A DNA stretch of 24,832 nucleotides from Chara braunii (lineage: Eukaryota; Streptophyta; Charophyceae; Charales; Characeae): NCBI GenBank assembly GCA_003427395.1, contig BFEA01000116.1, positions 2,686,875 to 2,711,706 of the forward strand. Reading direction: 5' to 3'. Position 1 is the first letter of the stretch. Every line of letters begins with the position of its first letter. Positions 8,606 through 19,268 of this stretch are shown here, piece after piece. The translations under genes were made by a program, and so were the position numbers. The notes under the pieces are model-generated. The model was not told the DNA's origin and ran no database searches. It saw nothing but the letters and a program-made list of their open reading frames with translations.

Positions 8606-9095
8606 AGACCACCATAGTTTCTGAACGCTGTTCCAGAAGAACCAGGTCACTTCGGGGCAGAGGAGCTGGTAGTGTGGGATATCTTCAGGCGTGTTTTGTT
8701 GCACATCTCGCAGATTTCCGAGCGAGCTGTTTGGATCTGAGTGTTTCCTTCTTTTGTGAAGCCATTGGTTGACCGGGAGGGCTGTGTGTGCAAGGAGCCA
8801 TTGCATACTTTGTATTCTAACCGGTCTGATAAGAAGGTATTCGGCCCAAGGGATGGAGAATTGGATCGGCGCGTCTAGATTGAGGATGGATAGTCTGCCA
8901 TTTCTCTACTAACCTTGGGTTCGGGTCTGTGGTCTGCAGTCCGAGGTTGTAGCCGAATTTTACATCGTATTGGGAAATTGCTCTCGACCTCCCTTTGGTG
9001 CCCTGTTTCCAAATCCATTCCTTGGGATCGAACTCCAGGTCTCTGATACCGAGTTCTGGCTGGGATATGACCGATGATCTGTTCTGGGAGACTCG
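8606..9095 (-). mobile_element. LINE A/C, 5' part: ORF2 zinc-finger region
   Basis: The minus-strand frame MQWLLAHTALPVNQWLHKRR (8576-8806) matches MQWLIAHVALPVNVWLNERR of LINE D, just before the C-terminal finger. The finger itself is degraded: LRDVQQNTPEDIPHYQLLCP lacks the first cysteines. Upstream, near 9000-9050, a trace of the DLEFDPKEW segment matches DLEVDPGEW of D. Homology fades at about 9095, the apparent 5' truncation. This is the same element as 3835-4598. Confidence 0.72.
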
Positions 9096-9204
9096 ATTTT
9101 TTTTATTTTATTTTCTCAAGGTAAATAGCACGCTTCATTATTTTATGAGAATCTCAACCATATTTTAATTTCAATTCCTGAAAGCTGGTTTAGACTTCTC
9201 AGAA

Positions 9205-9680
9205 GTCGATGCTTGTGGAAGGCAGGAGACTGGGCTACGGAGAAGGCCGAGAGCGCACCGAAGACAGCCTATCACTTCCGAACCAGGGAAGGCACAGGAA
9301 ATGAGTGGCTCATCTGCGATATTTTCACAATTGAGGACCCAGGCGCATCAACAAGCCTACTAAGTAAAAACTCCACAGGGGAAGTCGCCTGGCATGAATG
9401 AACATTAAGGAAGGTGAGGGCAATAGAAACGCAGGACCGCTGAATATACAACTCACAAACCAATATCGAGGACTTGGAGATTGACCCGGTGGAATGTGCG
9501 TGTAAAAGGAAATCAGGGAGGCTCAACATAGAAAAACACACCAACATCTTGGAATACACAACCAAACTAGGCTACACATTAAGGACAAGGTTGCAGCCCA
9601 TAACCCGAATTGTAGGCCAAAGATGGGAGACACATTTTGATCTTACCCAAAACCGTATCCCGAACATCCCCTGGACTGGG
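9205..9680 (+). pseudogene. Plus-strand LINE ORF2 fragment (copy E)
   Basis: Plus-strand readings GDWATEKAESAPKTAYHFRT and EIDPVECACKRKSGRLNIEK align with HWATWEYDPEPKQVFRVWDT and LEVDPGEWAWNIRDGQSRVA of LINE D. They precede the C-terminal zinc finger. The trace ends at NIPWTG, exactly where a (TTC)n and poly(T) tract starts. It may be the continuation of fragment P (3280-3834), separated by the LINE A/C insertion, though about 1 kb of expected sequence between them is missing. Confidence 0.65.
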
Positions 9681-9837
9681 TTTCTTCTTCTTCTTCTTCT
9701 TCTTCTTCTTCTTCTTCTTCTTCTTCTTCTTTTGTTCTTCTTCTTCTTCTTTTTTATTTTTATTTTTTTTTATTTTTATTTTTTTTAACAGGTCCTTATG
9801 GCCCTGGCTCCATTTCCATTCTGGGGAGCATCAGTCC

Positions 9838-9839
<2 letters not shown>
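9681..9839 (-). mobile_element. LINE G, 3' terminus with (GAA)n/poly(A) tail
   Basis: Bases 9787-9839 carry the shared LINE 3' end (complement of GGTCCTTATGGCCCTGGCTC). The tail is an unusual mix: T-rich with A interruptions (9738-9786), then a (TTC)n tract (9681-9736), i.e. poly(A) followed by (GAA)n on the element strand. The element continues, after the LINE D insertion, at 20634. Alignment to the 3' end of D is seamless across the junction. Confidence 0.85.
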
Positions 9840-9883
<44 letters not shown>

Positions 9884-9885
<2 letters not shown>

Positions 9886-10434
9886 GAACAGGCAGGGCCT
9901 TACGGTCCTGGCTCCTTCTATTCTGGNGAGCGTCAGTCCGGTTCCTATTCCACCGGCAAGTCAATATAAACATTACTACAAGTACTTTCACTCACGCTTC
10001 CTTCCGTCTGGCCGAAGGACCCCTGGACAGCATTGATTGCTCCACCTCAGTGGAGGATTGACTGCAAGCTTGCCCATCCTCCCTCTTTCCTCTCAGACCG
10101 GACAAAGAGATCTGCCAAATTCCATCGCTGAATCCTAGAAAGAGTCCCTCTATTGTGGTCATCAACCCGAGCCCTTCCCATTCCTCCTGTTTTTCCTTTT
10201 TGCCTAAGCAACCATTAAACCCTGAACCCTAAACCCTCGTCCTTCTTAACTGTACCCTGATATACCAATCCCATTCAAGGATCGCCTTCCTCATTGATCT
10301 GGGACTCTTTGCTTTGACCCTTTTACTTCCCTTGTTCGCCTGCGTTACCAGCTTGCTTCTTGGTCCCCACCGCTGTACATCAAGAGTAGTGTCCCGAAAG
10401 CAGAACTTTCTCCGTTAGAAACTGAATCGAGGGT
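9884..10434 (-). other. LINE D 3' UTR
   Basis: It shares with LINE G (20647-20812) the words CTTCCTTCCGTCTGGC, CAGCATTGATT, GAGGATTGACTG and CTTTCCTCTCAG (plus strand), and shares the 3'-terminal 60 bp with LINEs A/C and G. An N lies at 9927. A telomere-like motif is at 10215-10238. Confidence 0.7.
10215..10238. repeat. Telomere-like motif in LINE D 3' region
   Basis: TTAAACCCTGAACCCTAAACCC contains three CCCTAAA-type units, one with G for A. It is a short internal motif comparable to that at 5252-5268. Confidence 0.6.
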
Positions 10435-10800
10435 ACCACTCCCTAGTACCGTGCTTTGCTGTTCCAGATTTCTTCTAGAAACGGAGTTGTGCCACTCCTT
10501 CCTCCAGATAGGATCCTTCCTCAACTCTGCAACCCTCCCGCCCGCCCTCCATGTCCTGATGAACTTAATTCTAGCCTTCTTCCGCTGCTCTTCATCGTCT
10601 GTCCCTGTTCTCTTGATCTTCTTCTATCTGCTTAGAATTTCAGACTGTGTCAGAAACTTTGTCTCCTCCCTGACTCTCTCCCGTGCGCTTACAGCCTCCA
10701 CAATCGTTCTACTGCTTCTTTCCTTCCATATGACCCAAGGGAGGTCTTTCTGGTGAGCTCAGACCAGATCCTTTCTGTTTTCCGTGGCCAGTTAGGGATG
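10435..10800 (-). pseudogene. Second ORF2 C-terminal module downstream of LINE D ORF2
   Basis: The minus strand reads KTERIWSELTRKTSLGSYGR and EAVERLWRL. After a frame change come DDEEQRKKARIKFIRTWRAG and GRVAELRKDPIWRKEWHNSV. These align with KTEKTWFGIIRKVTLWSGRK, DDEEQQRRVEAKFTKVWLAR and GKFAEINDFHIRWKDWHNSE at the C-terminus of LINE G. One in-frame TAG lies at 10624-10626. D's own ORF2 already carries an equivalent module before its stop at 10871, so this is an extra copy. Confidence 0.75.
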
Positions 10801-10870
10801 CCAATCAAAAGGAGAGGTTAATTCTCCTCTCTTTCCTTTAGCACTACCCCATTTCTGTTCCCTGATATCC

Positions 10871-13800
10871 TCATCCCTCCTCTCTCCATTTGAAGCGAAG
10901 CTGTACGCCTCTGGGCTCTGCTACTTTCCCCTGACCCAAAGTATTCTGTTTAAATTTTTTGATTATTTCCTCCTCTTGACCAGGTTGTTGTCTTGCTTGC
11001 TGTCTCACCCTTTTCCACTGCGCGTTGAGATGTGTTTCCACTGTATTGAGGAGCAGCTCTCTAGCTTCCTCCCTATGAATTAGTGTTCCTTCCATAGTGG
11101 CTTGACATCTCCTCTTCCAAATGGTCCACAGTCCGTATTGTCTCAGCAGTTGGAAGATGTGTCTCTGGTAGGGTTGCCATCCTTAGGGTACCCCAACCCC
11201 CAAAAGCATGGTAATCTTTGATTGTGGGAAAGCCATCGTCACTACCTGTTTCCAAATCCCCCTAACTTGTTCCCACATTTCTTCTGCCTCCTTACATTCC
11301 AGCAGACAATGCACCAATGTTTCTGGAAGCCCTTCTTGACACACTCTGCAAAGCTCCGCTTCCTCGTTTCTCTGGTTGAGACTTCTTCTTTCGTTGAGCC
11401 ACACATTCACTGGTAGTGCCACGTGCGCTATTAGCCATTGCATACTTCTAACCTGACCCAGTCTAATAGATAGGATGCTAGACCACGGTATATCAGGCAT
11501 TAGGCTCCTGGGGACCCCTACTTTCTTCTCCCAGCGTTCGGTCAGAGAGTGTCCCATGGACCTGGATCTGTTCCTAAGTCTATACCCCGTTTTTGTGGTA
11601 TATTGGAGAATGTTGATTCTTCTTGCGACCCTTGATTGCCCATCTCTAATGTTCCAGGCCCATTCTCCAGGGTCGACCTCTAGATCCTCGATTGGTACTG
11701 TTGAGCTGTATACTCTATACTCATCCATCTCTATCACTCTTACCTTCTGTAACCCTTGTTTGAGAATATACAGTGGTGCTTTGGAAGACTTGTCCAGTTG
11801 GGAAGTAGTGCTGCTCGGCTGTAATATGTCGTATTTATCAGCTACTAACCATTCATTCCTATCTTTGTACGTGTCCCACACCCTGAAGACTTGTTTAGGT
11901 TCCGGATCATATTCCCATGTGGCCCAATGTCCCTCTCACCATTGCTTTCCCTCTCTCAGCAAGAGTACCCAGGTTGGGTGTATGGAGTCTGTGACTATTC
12001 TCAGATTGTCATGAAGGTTGTGGCACCCCTTCAGTGCTCTCCTCAGCTCCCCTGCTGATTTCCACCGGTTGTTCTCATCATCCCAAATACGTTTGATCTG
12101 CCATATTCCGTGTTCCACCCATCTTCCCCATCTCGAATCCTTGCTAGTTAGTGTTAGCGGTTTTACGCCGTCGTCCCTAATGCTAATATTGCAGAATATC
12201 GGTTGTCTTAATACCTCCTCCCTTGTAGTAGGTTCTCTGACCCTTGCTGGGAAGACCTCCTTCCACAACTGTATTAGTTGTAGCCAATAAGAAGGGTTTC
12301 TAGCCCTCCCACCTTGTGCATCCCTGTTCTCCTTCCTGTAGCCTACTTTAGCCCAGTTGCTACACATGATCCAGAACAGACCCGTCATGTTGCTAGGTGT
12401 TTTGTTCTTGGCTATCTGTCTGATTCTTTCCAGTACTAATGAAGTCCATAATAACCTGGGTTGTGAGATTAGCTTGACCACCCATTTTGTTTGCAAGGCC
12501 TTCAACTGTAGACTTGGGTCTAGGATGCCTAGGCCCCCTTGACCCTTGGTTCTGGTTACCGTTTTCCATGCCACCTTGGTTATGAAATGTTCCGTGTTTT
12601 GCTTCGCTGTCCACAAAAAGGCTGCTGCCTTTCTCCTAAGTTGGGTCGACGTGGCCTTGGGGGGAGACCAGATTGACCCCGCGTACCACATCATGGAAAG
12701 GATTGATGCGTTCAAGATTAGTGCTCTTCCGTATATTGAGGTGTACACTGTCGACCAAGCCCCGAACTTTGCTAACATCTTGGCCATTATGTCTGCCGCC
12801 ATAGACTGGTGAGTACCCTCTTCTGTTATTTTGATCCCAAGGTATCGGAGTGGTTGTTGTGGTGACATCCATTGAAGCCCCTCCGGGCTAGTGACCGGTA
12901 TCTGGTTCTCTTGGTCTAGCTCTGCCATCCACCAGCCGACTGTTTTGTGCCAATTGATTTTCATTTCTGAAGCCAGCTGGAAGGCTTCCATAGCTCTTGT
13001 TAGCGCTTGGAAGGAGGAGTCTGTTGCCCTGATTAAGACTGTCAAATCATCCGCGAACAATATCGTCGTGGGGATTGCCACCTTGTGTCCTTGTTGGTCT
13101 GGTGGTGCTGTTAGTCTTTCTATTGACGGGTCCTTTCTCAAGAAGGAGGCCATTGCTTCCATTATGAAGAGAAAGATAGGAGCAGCTAAAGGGTCCCCTT
13201 GCCTAACCGACCTTGACATCGGGTAGGTCGAGGATAGGTGACCATTTATCTGTACTTGTCCTTGTGCATTGTTGCATAAGACCCTGATCCACTTCCTAAT
13301 GTTCGGCCCTACCCCCATCTTTTCCATGCACAACTGCAGGAAAGGCCAATTGACCTGATCATAAGCTTTTTCAATGTCGAAGAAAAGGATGGCGGCATTG
13401 ATTCTCTTATCCCTTATGTACCGGACCGATTCTGTTAGGCACATGACATTGTCCAAAATAAACCTGCCCGGTATGAAACCTGTTTGATCCAGATGGAAAC
13501 ATCCTGCCATGATTTTAGATAAGTGATTAGCTAGCGCCTTGGCTACTATTTTGTGAGTGAGAGTCAATAAAGTTATTGGACTCTAATTTCGGATGTCCGT
13601 TGAGTTCCCTTTCTTGTAAAGCAGCGTGACTATCCCTGTTGCGGGCTCGCTTCCTATACCCTCTTCCTGCCATGCTTGTTCAAGAAAGGACACGTATTCC
13701 TCGCCCAAGATTGGCCAAAGTTCTATCCAGAATTCTCTAGTCAATCCATCTTTCCCCGGGGTTTTATTTGGGGTCATCGTTTTTAGAGCCTCCCATATCT

Positions 13801-15310
13801 CCTCCTGTGATAAGGGTTCGTCTAGCATGTCTGCATGCTTACGTGAAATTGTGTTTTGGAGATAGTTTAGAAACTTTGGTCTTTCCTCTTCAACTCTTGG
13901 CTTAGAGAACTGGTCTTCCACTGATGTATATAGTTTGCTATAGAAGTCGAAAGCCACCCTTAACAACCCTTCCTTGTCGGATGTAGGCCCCCTCTCCCCT
14001 TCTAGGCTCTCTATGAGATTGTTCCTACTCCTAGTCTTGATTTTTTGGAAGAAGAATTTGGTCATTCTCTCCCCTTCCTCCCATTCTTTGATTCTAGCTC
14101 TCATTCTCAAGCCTTTCATTCTCCAGCGTTGCCAATCCGCCATCTCACCTCTTGCCGACTCTAGTACTCTTTCATACATTTCCTCCCCAGGCCAAAGAGT
14201 AGTATTGCGCTCCGCTATTTCTATTGCTTGTGTTAGTTCTTTTTCTCTTTCCTTCCTCTTTGTTGCGAGCCTCCTAGCCACTATAGCAGTAGCTTTAGAC
14301 AGTGATGTTAGCAGTTCTGGGAATGAGTGTGTGTCTGGATTATGTTCTTGACACGCTTGTAAGACCGCCAGTCTCATTTCCTTGGTTTTTAGGAGGGAGT
14401 TGTTGATTTTGTAAAACCCCTTATCCCTGCTGATTTGTTTATCTAATGTTAAACTCAGAAGGATAGGTTTGTGGTCCAAACCCACGTCATACGGTAGACT
14501 ACCTATGGTTACTGAAAGCAACATGCCCGTTATGCCTGGAGATGTTAAGAAATAGTCTATCCTAGAAGCCGACACGTGTTGGCTACGATTTCTCTTACGG
14601 TAGGTGAAACGTCTCTCATCCGGGAAGAGTAACCTATAGGGGTCTATAAGCTCTAAGTTCGTCATTAGCCCATGAATCGGTAGTGACTCTTCTGTCCGGC
14701 CTACCTCCTCTGATCTAAAGCCCCCTGAAATTTTATCTAGGCTAGGATCCAGGGTGGCGTTCCAGTCTCCTGCTAAGATCAAGTGCCTATTCCCGTTCAA
14801 GAGTTCTTTGAGCCTATCGATCATATCTGATCTTTGTTGATAACCGTTTGGACAGTAAACCGACAGTAGCATGTAGGGTTCCTCATGCAGCTCGAAGTCA
14901 ATTTTGACCCATCTACCCTCCTCCTCATCCACCCTTGTTTCTGTGATGATAATCTTGTCTGCCGCTTTCGTCCTTTTGTTCTGTAGTATGACCACTCCTG
15001 CGGAGTGGTTGTGTGCTGTTGGGGCCCACCATGCTACTTTAACCCTTTGCAGCTTCTTCTCTGTCTGGTACTTCGTTATCTGGTGGCCTGCAGCTTCCTG
15101 TAGGTGTGTTTCCTGCAAACACAAGAAATCCGGTGGAGACAAGGAGAACCACTCTGAGTAATTAACTACATTTTGCCACTTGTCTCCATTCTCTAAAATC
15201 CCGGCTAGGCCATTCACATTCCATGCCACTATTTTGAGTTCCGGTGGACCCGTACCCCTCTCAAACCTTCTTCTCTGCTTTCTTGGTCTTTCTAACTCTC
15301 CTCTCTCCAT
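10871..15310 (-). pseudogene. LINE D ORF2: APE endonuclease-reverse transcriptase, three in-frame stops
   Basis: One frame of 1480 codons starts at ATG 15310. The AP endonuclease-like domain is at residues 25-290: WNVNG (N31), CLQETH (E67), YCPNG, AGDWNATLD, SRIDYF and GLDHKP, so all catalytic motifs are present. The RT spans about 520-900: KMTPNKTPGKDGLTREFW, LLYKKG, GFIPGR, FFDIEKAYDQ, RQGDPLAAPIFLF, FADD (about 752) and LRYLGI. A C-x2-C-x9-H-x4-C finger is at about 1321-1339 (CRVC...HCLLEC). No RNase H domain is seen. It is broken by TAG at 13583-13585, TGA at 11936-11938 and TAA at 11183-11185. The frame is conserved across all three with no shift, and the terminal stop is at 10871. Homologues at the first stop (LINEs B and G) have Tyr. 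In the intact state it would nick target DNA and prime reverse transcription there. Confidence 0.93.
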
Positions 15311-15356
15311 GGGGTCTCCTCGTTAGAATGTGGACTTCTCGCCTATCTTTCCATTT

Positions 15357-18300
15357 TCAAGTATCTTGCACGGCGAGCTTTAAGACTGTTGCAACCTCAC
15401 TTACCCTCTTCTCGAAAAATTCTGGCTTCCAAGCGAATGCCTCCATCCTCATAGCGACCGCTGTGCATCTTGCCACCCATTTCGCGCCTACCTGACCCCC
15501 CAGCAGCCCATAGGGGATGGTCTCCACCACCTGCCACGGCATCCAGATCAAACCCTCCCTGAGTTCGGAATCAGCCCCCATTTGGAGTAGCAGCGGTCCA
15601 AAATCCGTTGTTGTCTCTTCCTCCCTTTCCTCCCCTATTGCCATCGGTTCCTCTTCTCCCTCTCTCAATAAGAACGCTCGAGCTGGCACCTCTCCCCTTA
15701 TTAAACTCTAAAGGTCCGGACCTGAGCACTGTTCAATCGGGGCGGTTAACAGCTGTAAGGATTGGTTGATTGCCACCTCCCAGTCCGAGTCAACTGCATT
15801 CCATCTACAGGGTAAGACCACTCTCCTCCTTGATCCATTCTCGATTTCCAGGCGGGCCGCAACTTTTATCTCCTTCCAATGACCTCTTGCTATCTTTTGC
15901 ACGCTCACTGTGTCATCCTCCAATTCTCTGTTCTCATCCTTGAGTAGGTTTACCTGCACAACCAAATACGCAGCTTGCCTTCTCAAGTCCTGCACCTCCT
16001 CCTCTTCTCCCTCTCTCCTCCCCTGATCCTCCTCCATTGCTGCACCGTCCATTGAATCGTTCCCACCACTGGCTGTACTGCCTTGCTCCTCTGCCATTTG
16101 TGCTTTCCGTTTCTTGCTGTCTCTCCTCCTTTCCTCGTTGTGGTAGGTCTTTGGCCATTGAAATAACTTCCAGTACTACTCCTGCTGTATGAGTATCTCG
16201 TTCCTTACTGTACAGGTCTTTCTTGCATATTGGGATGCATAGAACTCACTAATTTCCCCTTCTCTCCTTAGCAATTCAAACCTGTTTTATGATGTGATGT
16301 CTTCCCCTGCTTGTGTGGCTTGTTGGAGGTTCCTCAAGTGTTTGTGGTGGGCCAATCTGATTTCACACTCGATCGTCCTTCCCCATTCCAGCTGCTCCAC
16401 TTCTTTTACCCATCGGTCCCTTGTCCAGTCATCCACATCTGAGTCTTCCTGATCTTCCTCCTCCTCTTCTTCTTCTTCCCCCATTGAGGCTTCGCTTTCT
16501 TCCTCTGCAGAACTCTCCCTCTGGTCCTCTTCAGCCTGCAAAATCTGTTGTACTGTCATATTTTCAACATTTTGCATACCCCTCCTTCTCGCCCTTTCTC
16601 TTACCCTTCCTTCGTCCTCCAATGTGACATGGTCCTGGGCACCCTGGGATCCGGACTTGTCTTCCTCAAACTGTGAGGATCCATCTGAGTGGTCATTGTC
16701 TACCAAGTCCTTCTCTTTCTCCCCTGCCATGCCTGCCCCTTCTTCACGTGTTGTGCTTCCTTTTGAGGGTGCATCATGTGAGCTCGAGTCTGATTCACTC
16801 TTCTTCCCCGATCTCCCTGCTGATTCCCCTTCCTCCTTCTCTGTAGTGTCCCCCCTTTCGGATTGAGTCTTTTGTCTCCTTTTCCCTTGCTGTGAATCAC
16901 TTTCCTAAATGTTAAACCCGAACTCCCCTCTTGCTTCTCCTTTCCTCTTTATGGAAGAACTTCCTCTCTCTGTTCCTGCCTTCCCTCCTTGCTCGCAGTC
17001 CATATTGTCTCCCTCACCCTCACCCATTTCTCTCGACCTCTCCTCCTTGCCACTTGTCTGGCCCTGCTGCTGCGCCCTGGCTTCTGCATTCTCCAAAAAA
17101 GCCAATTCTGCATTCTTCCCAACCTCATGCAGTTCCATCATGAGCTTCAATCTCTACTCCACATCCTGCATTACTTCCTCCTCCAACATGGGTCTGATAA
17201 GGAATCCCGTTTCCTTGTCCTCCATGCGTTTGGCACCTGAGTGCCTCCATCTGCTGTCATAAGGAGGATAGATGTCTTGCTTAAATGTTGGCTCCCCTTT
17301 CATCACCCAGACCCACTTTGGGTTTTCCAGGTCGTCATCAGAGATCCAACCCCTGTACTGCGCTGCATTTATGTACCATACTCCGTGCTTACTTTCACAC
17401 TCCTGCAACATCGATTGCTTCAGCGCCATCCTTTTTCCCCCTGCTTCCCCTAAGCTCCCCTGTGGGCATGAAGTACCCAGATGGCCTCTGCCTCTGCATT
17501 TGAAGCAGAAAGGATTAGTCTTGGATGAGATGAACACTGTGATTCTCTGCCCACTTTTCTTAAAAATCCACTGATCCGGGAATTTTGGCGGTGCCCCTGA
17601 CGTTACTTCCAAACATGCCACTCTCGCGTCGTGATTCGGTGCCAGGAAGTCCGGGTTGGCCAGGAGCCATTCGATGATTGGGTTGTTTGGATACTCTGCT
17701 TTCAGCCTGCTTTGAACAAAGCTGTGCATCCCCTCTGACAGATTGTCGAACTGGACCCAGAAGTGACTTCTCAGCATGGATTCTCTATGTCTTGAAGCCT
17801 CCGCCTGTGGTGGTCTTGGCGGTTTCCAAGGTTGGATTGTAACCACCGATCCCTTGCATTTCAGCGATCCGATCGAAATCAGGTATTGTGCGTAAGTTGG
17901 ATCAACACAGACGATCATGACTGCGAACCTTCCCCTCCTGTGGTATGATACCTCTGGTTCCTTCCCTGGGACGTCTTCCATGGCAATTAGCCTGTCCATC
18001 ACCCATCTTCTCTTTTCATTCAGAGATAGTTCCCTACTCCGTCCTGAAAAGTTGAACAGCACCGCATGTTTCTCATACAGATCTTTCAGGGACAAAATGT
18101 CCTCCTCTGGGTATTCCCAAACATCCACTTCCTCCTCCTTTCCTCCCTCCCCCTTGATTACTTCCTTTGTCACTTTGATCTCCGCTTTAATCTGAGTTTT
18201 CTCCATCAGAAATTTCATTGCTTTTTGCCCCAAAGTTCGTGGCTTGGCGGATTCCATCTTCGAGATCGTGCCAGACTATGATGGCGTCTGCCTTGAATGG

Positions 18301-18392
18301 TTCATTGACGTACTCCCTTGTCTGTTCGCAAAATCCCGCTTCTCGTTCTCGCTCATTGCCCTTTGAGCTGTCTGGGAATACGAAATCGCCAT
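15357..18392 (-). pseudogene. LINE D ORF1: zinc-knuckle RNA-binding protein, six in-frame stops
   Basis: One frame runs from ATG 18392 (an alternative start is ATG 18257) to TGA 15357-15359, 1012 codons. It is interrupted by TAG at 18276, 17154, 16905, 16176 and 15708 and by TAA at 16287. The longest open piece (18257-17154) contains a region resembling plant DUF4283-type ORF1 proteins (RRGRFAVMIVCVDPTYAQYL) and a CCHC knuckle, CFKCRGRGHLGTSC, near residue 300. Downstream come a Ser/Glu-rich acidic region (DNDHSDGSSQFEEDKSG, then runs of E), a coiled-coil-like stretch near 15950 (QVNLLKDENRELEDD), and a hydrophobic C-terminal part. The frame ends 46 nt before the ORF2 ATG, in another frame. 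A conservative reading ends ORF1 at 17154, but the unshifted downstream frame argues for one long protein. Confidence 0.8.
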
Positions 18393-18578
18393 TTCTGGAG
18401 CTGTCGCCTTTAAGGTTGAAATGTGATGGATGATCTGAGCGGTGAATGGATCAATGTGTAGAGCGGTGGGACCAAGGTAAGGGTCAATGCTGGAGTCGTA
18501 TTGACATGGGGTCTGAAAGGGATGGGTACTCAAACGATGTCGTTATTGGGATTTCAAGTGAAATTTGGCAGCATTTTG

Positions 18579-18940
18579 CCTCCCCACTTGGGGATCGGAT
18601 TTTGGGCAGATTAATCGGCCCGGCGCTTAAGTGGGGTAAAGTTCAAAAATTAGCTGGAAGGAGACCGGTTACCGTATCCGACAGAAATCCGAAAAGAGCA
18701 TCGTTTTCTGTACAGACAACATTTGCCTCCCCATTTGGGGATCGGCTTTTAGACAAGACAGTCAGCGAGAAACTGGACCGAGGAACAGATTTCAAGAGAG
18801 TACCAAATTTGATTTATTGTAAAAAGTTGGACACCCACCTCTCTTCCCGATTGGGGGAATCGAGGAAGAATGGTGTACGAGAAGGAATGTAATTTATTGC
18901 AAAAGAGCAGACAACATTTTCCCTCCCCACTAGGGGAGCG
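18579..18940. repeat. Four palindromic CTCCCCANTTGGGG-type boxes
   Basis: Box sequences: CCTCCCCACTTGGGG (18579-18593), CCTCCCCATTTGGGG (18726-18740), CTCTTCCCGATTGGGGG (18841-18857) and CCTCCCCACTAGGGG (18922-18936). Each is an imperfect palindrome. Three are preceded by CA(A)CATTT or GCATTTTG and two are followed by GATCGG. They sit just upstream of ORF1 of LINE D, so they may be diverged promoter monomers or regulatory sites; that function is inferred. Confidence 0.7.
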
Positions 18941-19180
18941 GGAGGAGAGGCAAGGCTTAATGGAATAGCGAATAAAAACCCGAACTTAAGTAATTGGACA
19001 GCATTATCTTTCTCCTTGGATGCTGGGGAGATAGAAGAAACTCAGTTGGATGACGAGCGGGCAGTAGTTATCAGGCGGGGGAGAGAGGGACGGGCGTTTG
19101 CGTGCAGTGGGGGAGCGTAGATGCACCGGGAGAAAGGGACGACTTTAGGGGGTTGAAAGGGGGTGGGGTGGGATCGGGGG

Positions 19181-19268
19181 AGGTCTGGACAGAGAACGGG
19201 CGCGAGGAAGGATTTGGAGCGGGGAGGTCTGGACAGAGAACGGGCGCGAGGAAGGATTTGGAGCGGAA
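19181..19268. repeat. 44-bp tandem duplication in LINE D 5' region
   Basis: AGGTCTGGACAGAGAACGGG starts at 19181 and at 19225. The two 44-bp copies are identical except for the last two bases. Confidence 0.95.

Noticed and set aside
13626-15161. Plus-strand open frames opposite ORF2
   Set aside because: They are antisense shadows of the endonuclease-RT frame and lack family resemblance.
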